A stretch of 64,000 nt of DNA from Trichobilharzia regenti (taxonomy: Eukaryota; Platyhelminthes; Trematoda; Strigeidida; Schistosomatidae). The DNA lies in the NCBI GenBank assembly GCA_944472135.2, contig OX235263.1:27333379-27397378 (forward strand), in the 5' to 3' direction. The translations under genes were made by a program, and so were the position numbers. The notes beneath the pieces were generated by a model. It was not told where the DNA came from. It saw only the letters and a list, made by a program, of their open reading frames with translations, and made no database searches. This document shows, piece after piece, positions 29,461 to 41,479 of the stretch; position 1 is the first letter of the stretch; every line of letters begins with the position of its first letter.

Positions 29461-29574
29461 GTTACATTAAGATAACGTTTAGAGAAAATCGACCTTTGGG
29501 GTTGCTCACCTTAAAATCAGATAACAAGGGATAAAACAATTGGGACAACATCAACAAAAGGAAAACAATTCACA

Positions 29575-32100
29575 GCAAAAGCTGCTGTTATTGGCTGGTT
29601 ATTTTCATAACCTCCGTCTTGTCTATGTTCACCTGGAGTCCTGTCTTCTCCGGCTGCTTCTTCGACCAGTTTGTCGGTTTTCGCTTGTAAGTCTTCGATT
29701 GCGTGTGACATCAAACATAGATCATCCGCGTGCGAAATCCAGGTCTTCTAGGTTCTTCACGTCGGTCGGTCCAGGATATTCCTGTTTTCTCGTTTCCCAC
29801 TGCACTGTCTGACACATAATCCAGTCCACCACAATTAGGAATATCATTCATTGTTGATAATAAGCCAGCACCCTTGTCTGACTCCTGTGTTTACTCCAAA
29901 CGCCTCGCTGAGTTTTCCATCATGGATCACTTGACATGTTCCATTGTCGTACAGCTGTTGAATAAGGTTGATGAATATTTGGGTACGCCGTAGTACTCGA
30001 GTAGTTTCCAAATTACTTCACGATCAACGCTGTCGAAGGCCTTCCCAAAGTCTGTAAAGTTGAGGTAGAGGTTTGATTGCCATTCCATGCTTTGTTCCGT
30101 GATGATGATGTATAGACATGCAATTTGGTCAGTATATGATTTGCCTGACTTTCCTGAATCCAGCTTGTTCTGGTCAGAGTTCTGTCTGAAGTGCATCCTT
30201 TATTCTCTCCAGGATGATGCGACTCAGGATTTTACTTGGCGTCGATAGGAGCATGATTCCTCGCCAGTTCTTGCAGAGTTAGGGGTAAGTCGCCCTTCTT
30301 TGGTAGTTTCACGAGGTAACCTTTCCTCCAGTCAGTAGGCACCTTTCCCGCTTCCAGACCTTTTGCAACGATGGAGTCAGTATGTCTGCTGTAGTCTCTG
30401 GGTCCACTTTTAGTGCTTCAGAGGGTATTCAATCTGGTCCAGCTGCTTCTCCAGCTTTCAGAAGCTTGATTGCATTCAAGACTTCAGCTCTCGTTGGAGG
30501 ATTGGTGTCAACTTGCAGTTGTGTGCGCGCTGTTGTTGGTATTTCTGGACGGGTTGCAGGTGGTGGTCGGTTCAAGAGTCCTTTGAAGTGATCCGCCCAT
30601 TGTTTAATCTGTTTTTCTTCCTTGGTAATGGGCTTCCCTTGGCTGTCTTTTATAGGTTTCTCTTGTGTTGATCTCTTCCCGGATAGAGATTTGGTTATCT
30701 GATATAGTGTCCTCAGGTCCCTTTTGCCTGCTGCCTTCTCAGCTTCAGTGGCCAGGTTGTCGTAGAACCGTCTTTTCTCCTTCCTAGCATTCTTCTTCAC
30801 TTCTTTGTCCAGTGCTGTGTAAGTTGAGCTCAGCGTCTCCTTCTCCTGTCCGTCTTTGCATTGAATCATTTTCTCTTTCACCATTCTCCTCTCTACTATT
30901 AATTTCCAAGTGTCCGTTGAGAGCCATTCCTTGTCTTGTCTCTTCTTTCTTCCTAGAACCGTTGAACACGTTTCGTTGAAAATCGCCTTCGGAGAGTTCC
31001 AGTGGTCTTCCACGCATGATGTGATGTCGGTTAGTGTTTCCTGCTTTGCTCTGACAGTTGCAGTGAAAGTGTCTTTTGTGGTTGTGTCCTTCAGTTTCTG
31101 AGTGTTGAACTTGCATTGTGGCCTATTCCCAGCTATCCTCGAGGCTTTTAGCTTCACCTTGAAAGTCCCTTGTACTAGATAGTGGTCTGAACCCACATCT
31201 GCTCCTCTCCTTGACCTTGTGTCCAGTAGGCTCCGTCTCCACTTTCTTGAAATTGAGATGAAGTCTGTTTGATTCTTGGTGTTTCCATCGGGTGAAATCC
31301 ATGTCGTCTTGTGTATATCCTTGTGTTTGAAAATGCTGCCACCAATCACCAAATCATTGAAGGCGCAGAAGTCTGAGAAGAGTTCACCATTGTCGTTCAT
31401 TTCGCCGAGGGCCTCACGACCCATGGTGAGTTCTCTTCCTGTGTTGTCTCCTCCCAGCTTCGCATTCATGTCGCCCATCAGGATTTTGATATCGCCATTT
31501 GGGACGTTGTCCATTATTGCTTGTAGTTGTCTGTAGAACGCTTCCTTCTTCTCTTGTTCTGAGACGTTTGTAGGCGCATAGCATTGAATGACTGTAACCT
31601 TCCTTCCTTTTGAGTTGAACCTGGCTGTCATTATCCTGGAGGAGATTGGTTCCCACTGCATGAGAGCTTTGGCTGCTGTTGGTTGCTACTCCCTCGTTGT
31701 GCTCATGGTTGTCCTCTGGGTGGCCGGAAAAGATTACTGTCTCTCCAGTAGGTAGTTGGCACCTTCCAGTTCCGCTCCATCTGCTTTCGCAGATTCCCAA
31801 CACTTCTATTCTATACCTTCTCATTTCAGCGGCTATCTGGGCAGCCTTTCCAGTTTCGTACATTGTACGAGCATTTCAGGTACCCATCCTTACTTTTGGT
31901 TTCATCGAGAGAAGGCACATCGACTGACTGGCTTCCCGAAGGCTTTCACCAGCCTGCGTCATTTCACTTCCCGATTCCAGCGAAAAGTAAGGCTATTGAT
32001 TGTGTTTTTAGAATTTTTATTATATTTATTCGTTGAAGTTTCTGTAGCGATTTGGTTGCTTTACAGGGGTGGAGTTGCTAGCACCACTCCTTAACCCTCC
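29575..32100 (-). mobile_element. RTE-clade LINE, 3'-truncated (copy 2)
   Basis: Second copy in the same orientation. A 410-codon frame (30429-31661 on -) spans most of the endonuclease (CYAPTN, GDMNAKLGGDN, GSDHYLVQGTF) and enters the RT at LLKAGEAAGPD. FGKAFDSVDREVIWKLLEYYG is at about 30000-30060. Truncation at about 29575 removes the RT C-terminus and the 3' end. The 5' end shares the ggagt-gctag-actcc start motif with copy 1 (29430 and 32070). It is diverged from copy 1, so this is not a recent tandem duplication. Confidence 0.8.
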
Positions 32101-32279
32101 TTCTTTACCCGGGCTTAAGACTGCCTAGAAAACTAGAAAGCTAGTAGCCTAGCAAGCTAGTATCTGGCGAGGGTAATTGATCAGTAGCACTCGTATTATT
32201 ATTTCTGAATGTGCATTATCTCATATTGAATTTTAATCCAGTATCTACTCGATTCCACACATGTATATAAATAAAGAAA

Positions 32280-34340
32280 ATAAGTTGTTTGAGTTAGTGC
32301 CTTGATATGATTATGAGTAGCATTAGTTTGTGCTCGAAACGTCATTAGTTCATGTTACTGTACAACACTGTGTGCTTTATCAAAATCAAGTGTAGATTGT
32401 TGGACTTGATATATGTAAGAAATTATAAAAGCAACATGCGTTTACGTAGTGAAACTTTCATTTCACGGGAGAGGGGTGTGTGTTATAACCAGGCTAAATT
32501 CTTTTGTAGTCCATCTTTCCTATTCAGACAATTTGGATTCCACTTGATATGAAGTGCTTCAGGTGAAATCAGACGTTCTTTGTGGTTTCTGAAATTTTTC
32601 TGGATGGTGATTTCAATATTGTAAAAATCAATTTTTTGGCCTGATTCTATATCGTGTAGACAATCTATCGCTGATGATTTTTCAAGCTCTCCTGGTTCAA
32701 CTGGATTTCTCGATGGTCGAACAAATGCTCTATGGTGTTCATTTCTTCTGATTCCCTTAATTTTTCTTTGGTGATGTTTGTCTAATATGTATCGCATCAA
32801 ATTCCAAGTGTTTTATTTTACAGACACAATTAGATAAAGAATCTTTAGGGATTTGGTCTTTTATATGGACAAGGTTGATTTGTAGTGTACGTGTCTGATG
32901 GTTTGAAGAAAACTATGATGTCGAGCTTATTGAGTACTCTTCTGATGTCGTCTGACATCTCTGCTCTATATGGAATGACAACTGTTGAGAGTCATGTTTT
33001 CAGAATACATTTTCGACCATATCTAATGTTAGTGTGGATTTTGTTGGTGAAGTTCTTTGAGCAGTTGTTTTGCTTGAGTGTCTCAGTAATGTTTGATATT
33101 TCGTCTTCTTTTTTCTATTTCACCCGTTGACATTAAAGAGTGTTCTCGTCTAAAAAAACTTGAAACAACTGATAGCTTTGTGCTAATGAGGTTTGATGAT
33201 TCAAAGTCTAAATATCTGTTGGAGTGGTTTTTTGACCGGAATATAGATATACTAAAATTTCCGTTTTTTCTCCTCTTAACTAGGCAGTCTAAAGGTGGTA
33301 GTTCAACAACGTTTGGTTCTGCTTCTGAAGTAAACTGGATGGTGGGAGGTAGATTTTTTAGTTTTTTCAGGAATGAATTGTGTAAATTTCGTTTAAGTAC
33401 TACAGAAGTATCATTTACATATCTTAATTATATTTTAGGCGTAAGTATACCCGAAAAAGATGTTTTCTTCTTTAAGTGGAACTTCTTTACTAATATAAAT
33501 TGATAAATTTGTTCATATGTAGAAAAACTGCTTGAAATCAAAGGTGGCTTGCCTCTTATTCCTCTGGTTTCAGTTGAACTCAGTACATTGGTACCTAGCT
33601 TATTAGTCACTCTTCATCTTACTCACCTCTCGCTCTTATTGCATAACTCCTTTACCACTGTATGCATACATTTACTTTGTTTAAATTTGGACTCCCTGTA
33701 AAAAAACTATATAAACATAATTTTCTGAGCGCTGTTCACTAAGTGCGGAACTTCCTGTCAACTGACATCATGAAAAGATTTGCAAATATGCTAAAACTTT
33801 TCTGTACATAAACTTAATAATGTAATTAGGCTTAAAGCAGCAGGTAATGAGAAGTCAGTGAAATAAACAACGATGGTGCCATATTATTCTGCAAAAACCA
33901 CCACTATTGTTCTTGCTTTATTCAAATTTATAAAGGAAAATAAGTGTATAATGAGATTTTGTTTGTATGCAAGAGGAGCAAATGACTTCAAGTGGTTGGA
34001 TTAACCAGTGCATGATTTTATTCGTAAAATAACTCACATAATACCATCATTTTGCCTTTTTGTTAAAAAGAACATCAAGAAATGATATAGTATTGTCTTT
34101 CTGTATTTCGTACATGAACTCATCTTGTAGGTGAGCTATGCGGAAGGTCTTGACAGGGACCTCAGTGTCAATTTTATGTTTTCTTTATGCAGATTTTTCT
34201 TTCATGAAACATCAAGAAACTGATGAGATTTCGTTTGTACGCTTGCTTAAAATCGTCTTCTATAATTATCAGTTTCGCATATTTTTAAACACATTTAAGA
34301 CAGTCTTAAGTGGTTTCAAAGAAGAGATATAATGGCAAAT
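32280..34340 (-). mobile_element. Penelope-like element, decayed
   Basis: On -: remnants of the RT C-terminus (YEIQKDNTISFLDVLF, about 34080-34125), then VIPYRAEMSDDIRRVL and FFKPSDT (32880-33000), and the post-GIY-YIG region (32483-32800) with GELEKSSAIDCL, KIDFYNIEI, RLISPEALHIKWNPN and NRKDG. This order is that of Penelope-like elements (RT plus GIY-YIG endonuclease). The 3' tail, about 32280-32400, is shared with 59560-59690. A 136-codon + frame at 33093-33503 is antisense to the RT part and not a gene. Confidence 0.65.
33490..33860. repeat. Dispersed repeat, copy 1
   Basis: Similar to 36480-36790: both run from gttgaactca through tcctgtcaactgatgtcat-like sequence. The family was not identified; it may belong to the surrounding Penelope-like element. 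Confidence 0.35.
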
Positions 34341-35453
34341 ACAAAGCGAAGGCTGGATCAAAATTAGAGATGAGACAGTTATGTTTCTAATTTGGGACAT
34401 CTGGTGATGCGTAAAAACTACAGATGTAATTGCCTGTGAAGAAAGAAGGGATACAGTTGTTATTTTAATATTTATATGTGATGAAAATGAATAACACTCG
34501 AAGCGAGTAATTACTCCATGCCATTTTTATAGCTGCGCAAAATTATTCGGTTGAAATTCAGTCGAAAATACGGCAGCACAGATAAAATGTGTTAGATAAC
34601 AGAGACATAGTTCAAAGACAAGAGAAGAAAAGAAAATGATAAAAAAATATAATCAGCTTATATATTCAACCACCCTTGTCGCAATCCCCTCCAAAACGCT
34701 CACCTTATTAGAAGACAACTATGATACTCTAAAGTTAAGATGAAATGAATTACAGCAAAATACGAATATTGTGTATTTTGGTGTGTTTAGTGACTTCAGA
34801 TGTGCATTTGTCCTCTTCAGAAATAAAGGATAAAATGCCTATGGAACTGATATTTATGTATATATATATATATTGCTATCGGAAGATCTTAAATCGTAAG
34901 CAACAAAGCAATAAATAATTTCGATATGGTAATCCAACCGATTGAAAGGGATGGGATAAATTTACTTATTATGTCAGCTCTAACTTTAACAGAGAGAACA
35001 CCAGTAGTTCAGCGAAAAGTCTCTTTTCAGCGGCAAATTCATCTGCACTGCTATACAATCGAAAATATATATGATTGTTTTGTATATCTGTGTGTACATT
35101 AAATTTGTCAAGCGAAAATACAATTAGTAAGCTTTTGGTGGAGTTAAGTAATATAAAAGGCGTCCAGAGGAATTGTTTGTTGATATAAGAGTGTTAGTAA
35201 CAAAATTATTGATTGACACAAGCCATTATTAGAGAAGGGTCAAGTAATAACATGAATAGTTTGAAGAAAAAGTTGTGCTTAGGTTGTGCATGGAAACAAA
35301 ATAAAATATGAATTACGTAAAAGTTTTAATTAGTTGGAAAAAACAAGCAAAAGTTAAGTCAAATCAACAGAGTTGTTACCATGATAGTTGAAGTGGCTGA
35401 ATAATTTTCCTTAGTATGCATAGTTCCAGTTCTTCTAACTGAATGGCTAGGGA
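34341..35453. other. No gene seen; holds a TA microsatellite
   Basis: AT-rich, with stops in all frames. A (TA)n run lies at about 34857-34873. At 35010-35110 there is a short stretch resembling the foldback-element arm end (ttcatctgcactgctatacaatcg). Confidence 0.35.
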
Positions 35454-35700
35454 TTATGCAATGCAAAGAAGATGGAAACGTATTGTCCTTGACAGGCTGT
35501 TCTTCACTCTGTAGATTACTTTGAAGCAGGAAGCGTTTGTTGAGATGGAATGACTAGTGGTGATGAGATGTTCGATTATTGCAGTCCTTATACGGCCACT
35601 ACTTCCTTTCTGCAACCACGCTGGATAGTGTTCTTTGACGTATGGTTTAAGGGAACAAATGTTCACAATAGTATCGCTGTAAGGCATCTCTTTGATTCAG
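35454..35700 (-). mobile_element. Penelope-like endonuclease fragment
   Basis: The - strand frame reads KEHYPAWLQKGSSGRI, TAIIEHLITTSH and FKVIYRV, matching the segment after GIY-YIG in Penelope-like elements. No complete gene. Confidence 0.55.
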
Positions 35701-35741
35701 ATCACGAGGTTGATGGACACTAAGAAATCGTATAAAATTAT

Positions 35742-36216
35742 TCAAGTATTGGTTTGTAGGGATTTGGTTGATTGCTTATAGGATTTCATCATGAGCTGAC
35801 ATCATTTAGAGAATCATTGGAAAACCCAGGAGTACTGGACAGCTGTTTCGTCCTAGTTTGAGGCTCTTCATCAGTACGCGCCCACCGGGATTCGAACCCA
35901 GGACCATCTGGTTATAAGGCGAGCTCTTATGCCATTAAGCCACTGGGACCCGATCCGATGGCCCATGAATTCTAAGTTCTGCCAATTCATGATATAGCGC
36001 AACCGCTAGGCAATGTCTTCGGCGAGTATTTGTCCTCACACCCGACCTGCTGCGCCTTATTGGTCACGACTTCTCACTGGAACCCCAGGTAGCTACCTAC
36101 CTGAATAGGGGCAGTCACCAGTGAGCATCTCATTGTTATTCAAGTATTGGTTTGTAGGGATTTGGTTGATTGGTTGCAGGATTTCCATCATGAGCTGACA
36201 TCAGTTAGAGAGTTAG
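35742..36216 (-). mobile_element. Retrozyme-like element 1 (tRNA head + hammerhead)
   Basis: 475-bp element with terminal direct repeats of about 76 bp (35742-35817 and 36137-36216, both starting tcaagtattggtttgtaggg), so it holds about 1.2 copies of a unit of about 400 bp. It is flanked by the 8-bp duplication aaaattat (35734-35741 and 36217-36224). On - it holds a tRNA-like head (35878-35951; A box TGGCTTAATGG, B box GGTTCGAATCC) followed by a hammerhead-ribozyme-like core (35832-35877; CTGATGA, then ACGAAAC). The relation to schistosome Smα repeats and to retrozymes is inferred from this architecture. Confidence 0.72.
35832..35877 (-). ncRNA. Hammerhead-like motif in element 1
   Basis: On -: CTGATGA, then AGAGCCTCAAACTAGGAC, then GAAAC, AGCT, GTC and CAGTAC. 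The CUGAUGA and GAAA boxes and the GUC cleavage triplet are present, and GTACTG pairs with CAGTAC. Compared with the canonical schistosome core there are about three extra bases between CUGAUGA and stem II, and stem II is partly mismatched, so activity is uncertain. Confidence 0.55.
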
Positions 36217-36224
36217 AAAATTAT

Positions 36225-37225
36225 AAATTAATTAAAATTAAATTAATAATAAAATTATAGATTATAAAATTATCAATAAAACATACAGTTCAGTTCTCTT
36301 CAAGTTGAAAAAGCAGTTGATATTAAGCGTTTGGAAAACAATTAAAGTGTTTAGAAGAAAGCAGTTGTTAGTCTTTCTTCGCCCTGGTTACTGGATACCT
36401 TTTCTCTCTCTTTTATCTGGTTATATAATCCTTATTTCCGAGCTTTTTTCCATCTCTTTAGTGCAAATTTCTTTGTCACGTATTTCTATGATTTGAGTTG
36501 AACTCATTTTATTGTCACCCAATCTATTAGTTGCTTATCATCTCAACCAATTCTTGTCTTTATCACCGGACTCCTTTCTCCTCATTTCCAAGCATCTATG
36601 TTTTCGTTTAAACTAAAACCTTCTGTGAGTAAACTTTAAAAGTCTGATTTCTGTGCTCTGTTTCTTACGCTTGGAGTCTCCTGTCAACTGATGTCATATA
36701 GAAATTGTAAGCATGTTAAAAGTGTTTTGGGAAGTAAACGTAATTCATTCATTTAGGGTGTGTGCTACTACCATCTTATTCTGCACCAACCGATTTCCTC
36801 GATTTGTGTGAATTAACTTTCATGTCAGAATACTGATAAACTTCCTGTCATTTCTGATAGACTTGGCACTCACGTCAGTCCACATCTAAAATCTTTGAAG
36901 ATAATTGTAGATATGTATAGCAGTAATTCAATAGATTTAGTTCTATCTCCACTTCAGCATCTTAGAGCTAGTTCTGTAAACTGATCTGTAAACCGTCACT
37001 AACGATATTGATGTTTCCAAATGCTGTTGATTTGTTAAGTAGGATCATTGAACTTACAATTCAAGAAAGACGCCTAAGTTATAATAAGCATAGAAAAGTA
37101 ATATCAAATAAAATTAAGAAAATTCCCATAAAAAAGCTGAAGATCACTAAAATCTTGATGGCCAAGGTAAGGACAGTATCTGAACCGGCTTCTTTTTGAT
37201 CTATAAGTTAGGTTTCTTAATGTAG
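36225..37225. other. Mostly unassigned; second copy of dispersed repeat
   Basis: 36480-36790 resembles 33490-33860. A 63-codon + frame at 37008-37199 ends next to a possible donor (gatggccaag followed by gtaagg), but no protein family could be named and no acceptor decides it. Confidence 0.3.
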
Positions 37226-37441
37226 GCTCCAGCCAGCCAGCCAGGTAGTCCGGGGTTCAATCATCGGCCAACAACGCACTCCTTTACCTCGCTAAGCCAG
37301 AAATAAAAGCTGGTAAAGAGGAAAGGTTGGGCATGAGGTTAGCAATCCCATCCCGTAAAATAATAAACACCAGTTCTACTGAAACCTAAGGCCTCTAGTT
37401 TGAAGCCCTATGTTCCACGAGGAACGTAAAAGAATTTAAAA
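37226..37441 (+). mobile_element. tRNA-headed SINE, degraded head
   Basis: Same body as the SINE at 7344 (cactcctttacctcg, gccagaaataa, taaagaggaa, gccctatgttcca). The head is damaged by an agccagccagcc expansion; only a B-box-like ggggttcaatc is left. Confidence 0.7.
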
Positions 37442-37499
37442 ATACTTTTTCGAAAGTCATTTTGTAAGGATAAGATTGGTCACAAACTTGGGCGCGGAA

Positions 37500-37645
37500 T
37501 GCTGTTAGTTATAAAACCCTTCGAAAGCCAGAATGGAGTAACAGACATCTATTTGTCCGAGTTTAGGACTCTGTGTCAGTGCAGATGTAAGACCTTCCGG
37601 TTAAAAGGCGAGCCAATGAGATCAGTCTTTATGGCCAATGAATTG
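37500..37645 (-). mobile_element. Degraded hammerhead/tRNA repeat
   Basis: gagtttaggactctgtgtcag and the following aaaaggcgagcc correspond to the hammerhead and tRNA-like parts of element 1. The core is mutated, with no CUGAUGA box. Confidence 0.45.
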
Positions 37646-38224
37646 TAAATTCAGCTTTGAAAATATGGCAGTGATATCAAATACAGTCCCATGGTTACAG
37701 ATCAGACACCTTTTGCTAACTGGATAATTATGTCTAATGGTTTTAATCTCACGATAACCGGAATCTCCAGTAATTGTTAATCACTAACAGTAGTATTTAC
37801 AATCACAATCATATCATCTGGAATACTGCCTGAATGAGATTCCTTAAACCATCCAATATTCACTTTCGAAACTATTTCCAGCATATATAATAAATCTCAA
37901 ATGATACTACACACACTTGTTCATAAATCACATCAATAATGCATGAATGTCGTAGGCCGACTGGATAGTCAAAAATCATAAAAGCCGAGGCTAAAATTAC
38001 TCAGTAATGATTTATTACCTGCACTTTATGTCTATGCTTGCATAAAAGAAACGAAAACGTTGTAAATATCGGTAAAATGCTAAGTAGACAGACAAAAGGA
38101 GTGAAAACAGAAGTCAAATGAAAAGATTATTTCTTTTAAGTCAGTGTGAATTTATACATACAGATTAATCTCATTTGCATAGTTCAGTGTTGAACAGAGA
38201 TTAACTTCCTGTAATGTAAGATCA

Positions 38225-38890
38225 TGTATTTTTTTTATACTATTATACCTTTGTGTTCCAAAGGGAACACAGGAAATCTCCATTTTGTCCTCTTTTCTGC
38301 AATTCTGTCTGACTGGCTCCATAACTTCTTACAGGCTTTCATTGCTTTCACACACACGATCTCCTTCACGTCAACTTCCGACCAACACTCAAGACATCGT
38401 TTTTAATTCGGGTTCCTCTTGAGTGACTGACATGCAACAACACTAAGTGACTCCCTAGACTGTATTCTACTCTTGTTTTTAGTCTTTTCTGGCCAGCCAT
38501 CTAACCTTGAAAATGAAGTCAGAGAAGTGGGTAGTTGTTGTTAAAAGTCTGCGGTAGCCAGTTGAAAATGCTTTTCCTGACCCAAGTGCCATATTTCTGA
38601 CCCATACAGAAGACATGACTCATTTAACTTTAGTATTTGAAATTTGAATCTGTATGCTGAGTGCAGAAAATTTCTGAAATGACTTTGGAGTGATTAAGGT
38701 CGATTTCGCCCTTCCAATTTGAGATTTGTTGTCCTCATCCGTGCCACCCACCTGTAATTGGAACGATAACACCTAGATAAGTGAAAGAGGTGACCTCTTT
38801 CAAATTCCTCCCGTTGGTAGTGATTAGTGCTTCTTATTGTTGGTTGATTATTTCCATCGCTAGAGACCCTACCCCGTAAAAGCAACCTAA
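38225..38890 (-). mobile_element. RTE LINE 3'-end fragment
   Basis: Same region as 26466-27100: the 3' tail (38225-38420) and the C-terminal RT part, with the stretch tctggccagccatctaacct equivalent to that near 26800 in copy 1. Many frameshifts. Confidence 0.55.
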
Positions 38891-39074
38891 TCTCCACAGA
38901 ACCTTCGATGGGACGAAGACAGAATTAATTAACTGAAAAGGTATGATGAATACACAACTTTTAGGTGAAACAACTACTCTGACTCAAGAAAGATAATGTC
39001 ACAATTACATTTAGTCTGTCATTTAAATAAAACTGATCAGAAACTAACTTCACTTGCAAAACCATCGAAAAGTA

Positions 39075-39300
39075 GCAGCTAGTGTTCAACAGCTGTTTCG
39101 TCCTTGTTTGAAACTCATCAGTGGTAAGCGCCTGTGATTCCATGAGGGGCGGAACCTAGAGTCTTCAGACTAGAAGCTGAGCATACTAACCATTTGCATC
39201 AATTCTGACTTCTGCCAGTTCTCCTGGATAGGATCCTTGATGGCATAATAAGTGGGGACTACTAAGGAGTCTCAAACAAGGAAAAAAATATCTGTCCAGC
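39075..39300 (-). mobile_element. Hammerhead/tRNA repeat fragment
   Basis: It contains a hammerhead-like core (39082-39124) and a badly degraded tRNA-like part (39125-39200). No terminal repeats or target duplication were seen. Confidence 0.5.
39082..39124 (-). ncRNA. Hammerhead-like motif with near-canonical spacing
   Basis: On -: CTGATGA, then GTTTCAAACAAGGAC, then GAAAC, AGCT, GTT. Stem II can form as GUUU/GGAC using two G-U pairs, directly after CUGAUGA as in active schistosome ribozymes. GUU is an allowed cleavage triplet, but stem I partners do not match well, so it is probably weak or inactive. Confidence 0.5.
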
Positions 39301-40397
39301 ACAGTGTAGTGTCCAGTCGTTAAGTAACTAAAATCAGTTCATGATCATTCTTAACGTCAATTAAATTTCCTGTAAACGAACATCTGAAAGGTAAAATAAC
39401 TTCTGTAAGTAACTCACTGAATTCGATAAGAATGTAATGCAATCCTTTAAAATATCTTCTATTTAAGGAGATAGAAATATTCTATGACAAAACTAAGGTG
39501 TGAAAATAACATTTTCTAAGAAGAGTCTTATTCTTCCAGTTTGAGACTGATTGGGGCAGTGTGATATATCCACGGGAAGATCTGCTGGCAGAGTTTAACT
39601 AAAAGATTCAAGAGTGCTGGTACACATAGTCATCAGGACGTCTAATGAAATGAATGTTGTCATCAGTAGTCAACCTGAAAATGTATATTTTCATTGAGCC
39701 ACTTTATTCTACCATAAATGACACCAGTTAAAGTTGGGGATTATTCAAGGAGCAGTTACTCGTGAACACCATGATCAACCTTCATATGGTGTTCAATAGC
39801 TCTATTAAGTTAAAAAGAATTAGATTAATAATATTAAGAAATATTTGTTGGAGGGAGAACAATCTTAGAACTGAATATTTTTACCTACTATTATCAACTC
39901 ATTAATGATTATTACTAGATTATAACTATTATTAGCATTTTGGTGATAAAATCTTAAATCGTGTCTTCTCCAATTAACTTTCACATTGGACTTTATCAAA
40001 AACATACATCTTGCTTGATTCATGTGATTGTTCTAGGACAAAGATGAGTTGGTTTCAAGGGTAGTCCAGATAGAGACGAAATGCATCTCTCCATCCAGCT
40101 GAACTGGTTTATTGCATTTAAACAAAAGTATATAAAAGTATTATAAGAAGACTAGCAGAAAAAACTAACACCATGTTTCATATTAGCTCTTCAAATTGTT
40201 CAGACTTAGCGAATAAAAAGTTCAATATACCTACAATTCCTAAAAGAATCCAGTATTCTTAAGACTGAATTTTATGAAGGTTGTTAATAGCGAGGTTGTA
40301 TCACAATGAAAGAGAAAGGTTTTCGAAAGGATTTTCAGGGTAGTTAAGTTATATATATACTGTTGATGTTTTCATTAGCCAACTAATACTTGTTACT
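39301..40397. other. No feature recognised
   Basis: AT-rich sequence without a recognised gene, RNA or repeat. Confidence 0.3.
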
Positions 40398-40830
40398 AGA
40401 TAGTTGGAGGCAATCGGCAGGAAGCCTTGCTTGACCTAGGTTTTGTGCTAGCTGGCTCTCACCAGTCAGCAAGGAGTATATGCAACGTCGACGGAACTCA
40501 TCTCCCCCCTGAGACTGGAACCCGTATCACTTAGTCATGCAGTCAGAGACGTTACCAATGAGGAGCTATTCAGGCTCGCGATTGACCTCCTGTAAGACTG
40601 TAGTGGGTACTTTGATTGGACACTAGTAACTAGTGTGATATGTCTAGTCCTCGGCAGCCTTTCTGCCGATCGCCTCCAACTATCTAATATCATTAAAGTC
40701 AATGTGCACAGTGATGGCGAGCTACCTAGAATGGTGGCCACATTGCAAACCTGACTGACAGAAATCAGTCTGCACTAAAGAAAGGACTGGACACGTCACA
40801 CTAGTCAGTGAGTAGTTTCCATTCAAAACA
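40398..40830 (-). mobile_element. Second type of tRNA-headed SINE, copy 1
   Basis: About 430 bp that matches 46740-47290 along its length (ggcaatcggcaggaagcc, gctattcaggctcgcgattga, tgacagaaatcagtctgc). The head on - is tRNA-like with an A box close to TAGCTCxxTGGTAA and a decayed B box. Confidence 0.6.
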
Positions 40831-41227
40831 GCCAATACTTGTTTCAAGAAGTGAAGACAAACTGTCTAGTTCATCTCCGATAGTGTGTATTTATCAGTTT
40901 CATGGCTCTTTTGTAGACAGCTGTATTGGGTGTGTCACTAGGCGAATTCCCTGTCGAATTTCGGATACCACCCATGTTGTTTAGACAAAGTGATTGAATT
41001 AAGCTACATGTAATAGATAGTTGCTAACGCCAACAAATAAACAGATACTGAATTTCATAATTATTCTCGCCTCTCTTAGACGCCAAAGTTTATATTGGTT
41101 GTTGACTAACAATCTGCTGCTGATTAACTGCCTTCAAGATGTTAATCAGTGATTTCCGCCCTTTGCATACATTAAAAGTGATAGTTCCTATCGACTAACA
41201 TAACGGCTTGACTGGTATAATTTCGAT

Positions 41228-41252
41228 GCATATATATATATATATATATATT
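41228..41252. repeat. (TA)n microsatellite
   Basis: Pure AT/TA dinucleotide run of about 24 bases. Confidence 0.9.
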
Positions 41253-41479
41253 AGTGTAGAACAACTGATGAGGAGCTAACTGAAGGGGAGAACATTTCTT
41301 CGCTCACCAAGTAATTTTTGCTATGAATAGTTGTCTTAGATCGTGAAGTTGTGCTTCATAAGCCAGAAAACGAAACCTCTTACGGTCAACAAAGGCTCAA
41401 AAAGAAGCTGGAAGCATCTCACTTAATTGCTTCTTACAGTTCAGTTGAACTAATGTAAGACTTGTAAATCTAATCAGCT

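Noticed and set aside
33093..33503. 136-codon + strand ORF
   Set aside because: It is antisense to a decayed Penelope-like element whose - strand reads recognisable segments.
35878..35951. Possible functional tRNA
   Set aside because: It is the head of a repeat element; the acceptor stem does not close and copies recur at 43211 and elsewhere.
41262..41310. actgatgaggagctaactga looked like a hammerhead start
   Set aside because: No GAAA box with a pairing stem II follows at the right distance.
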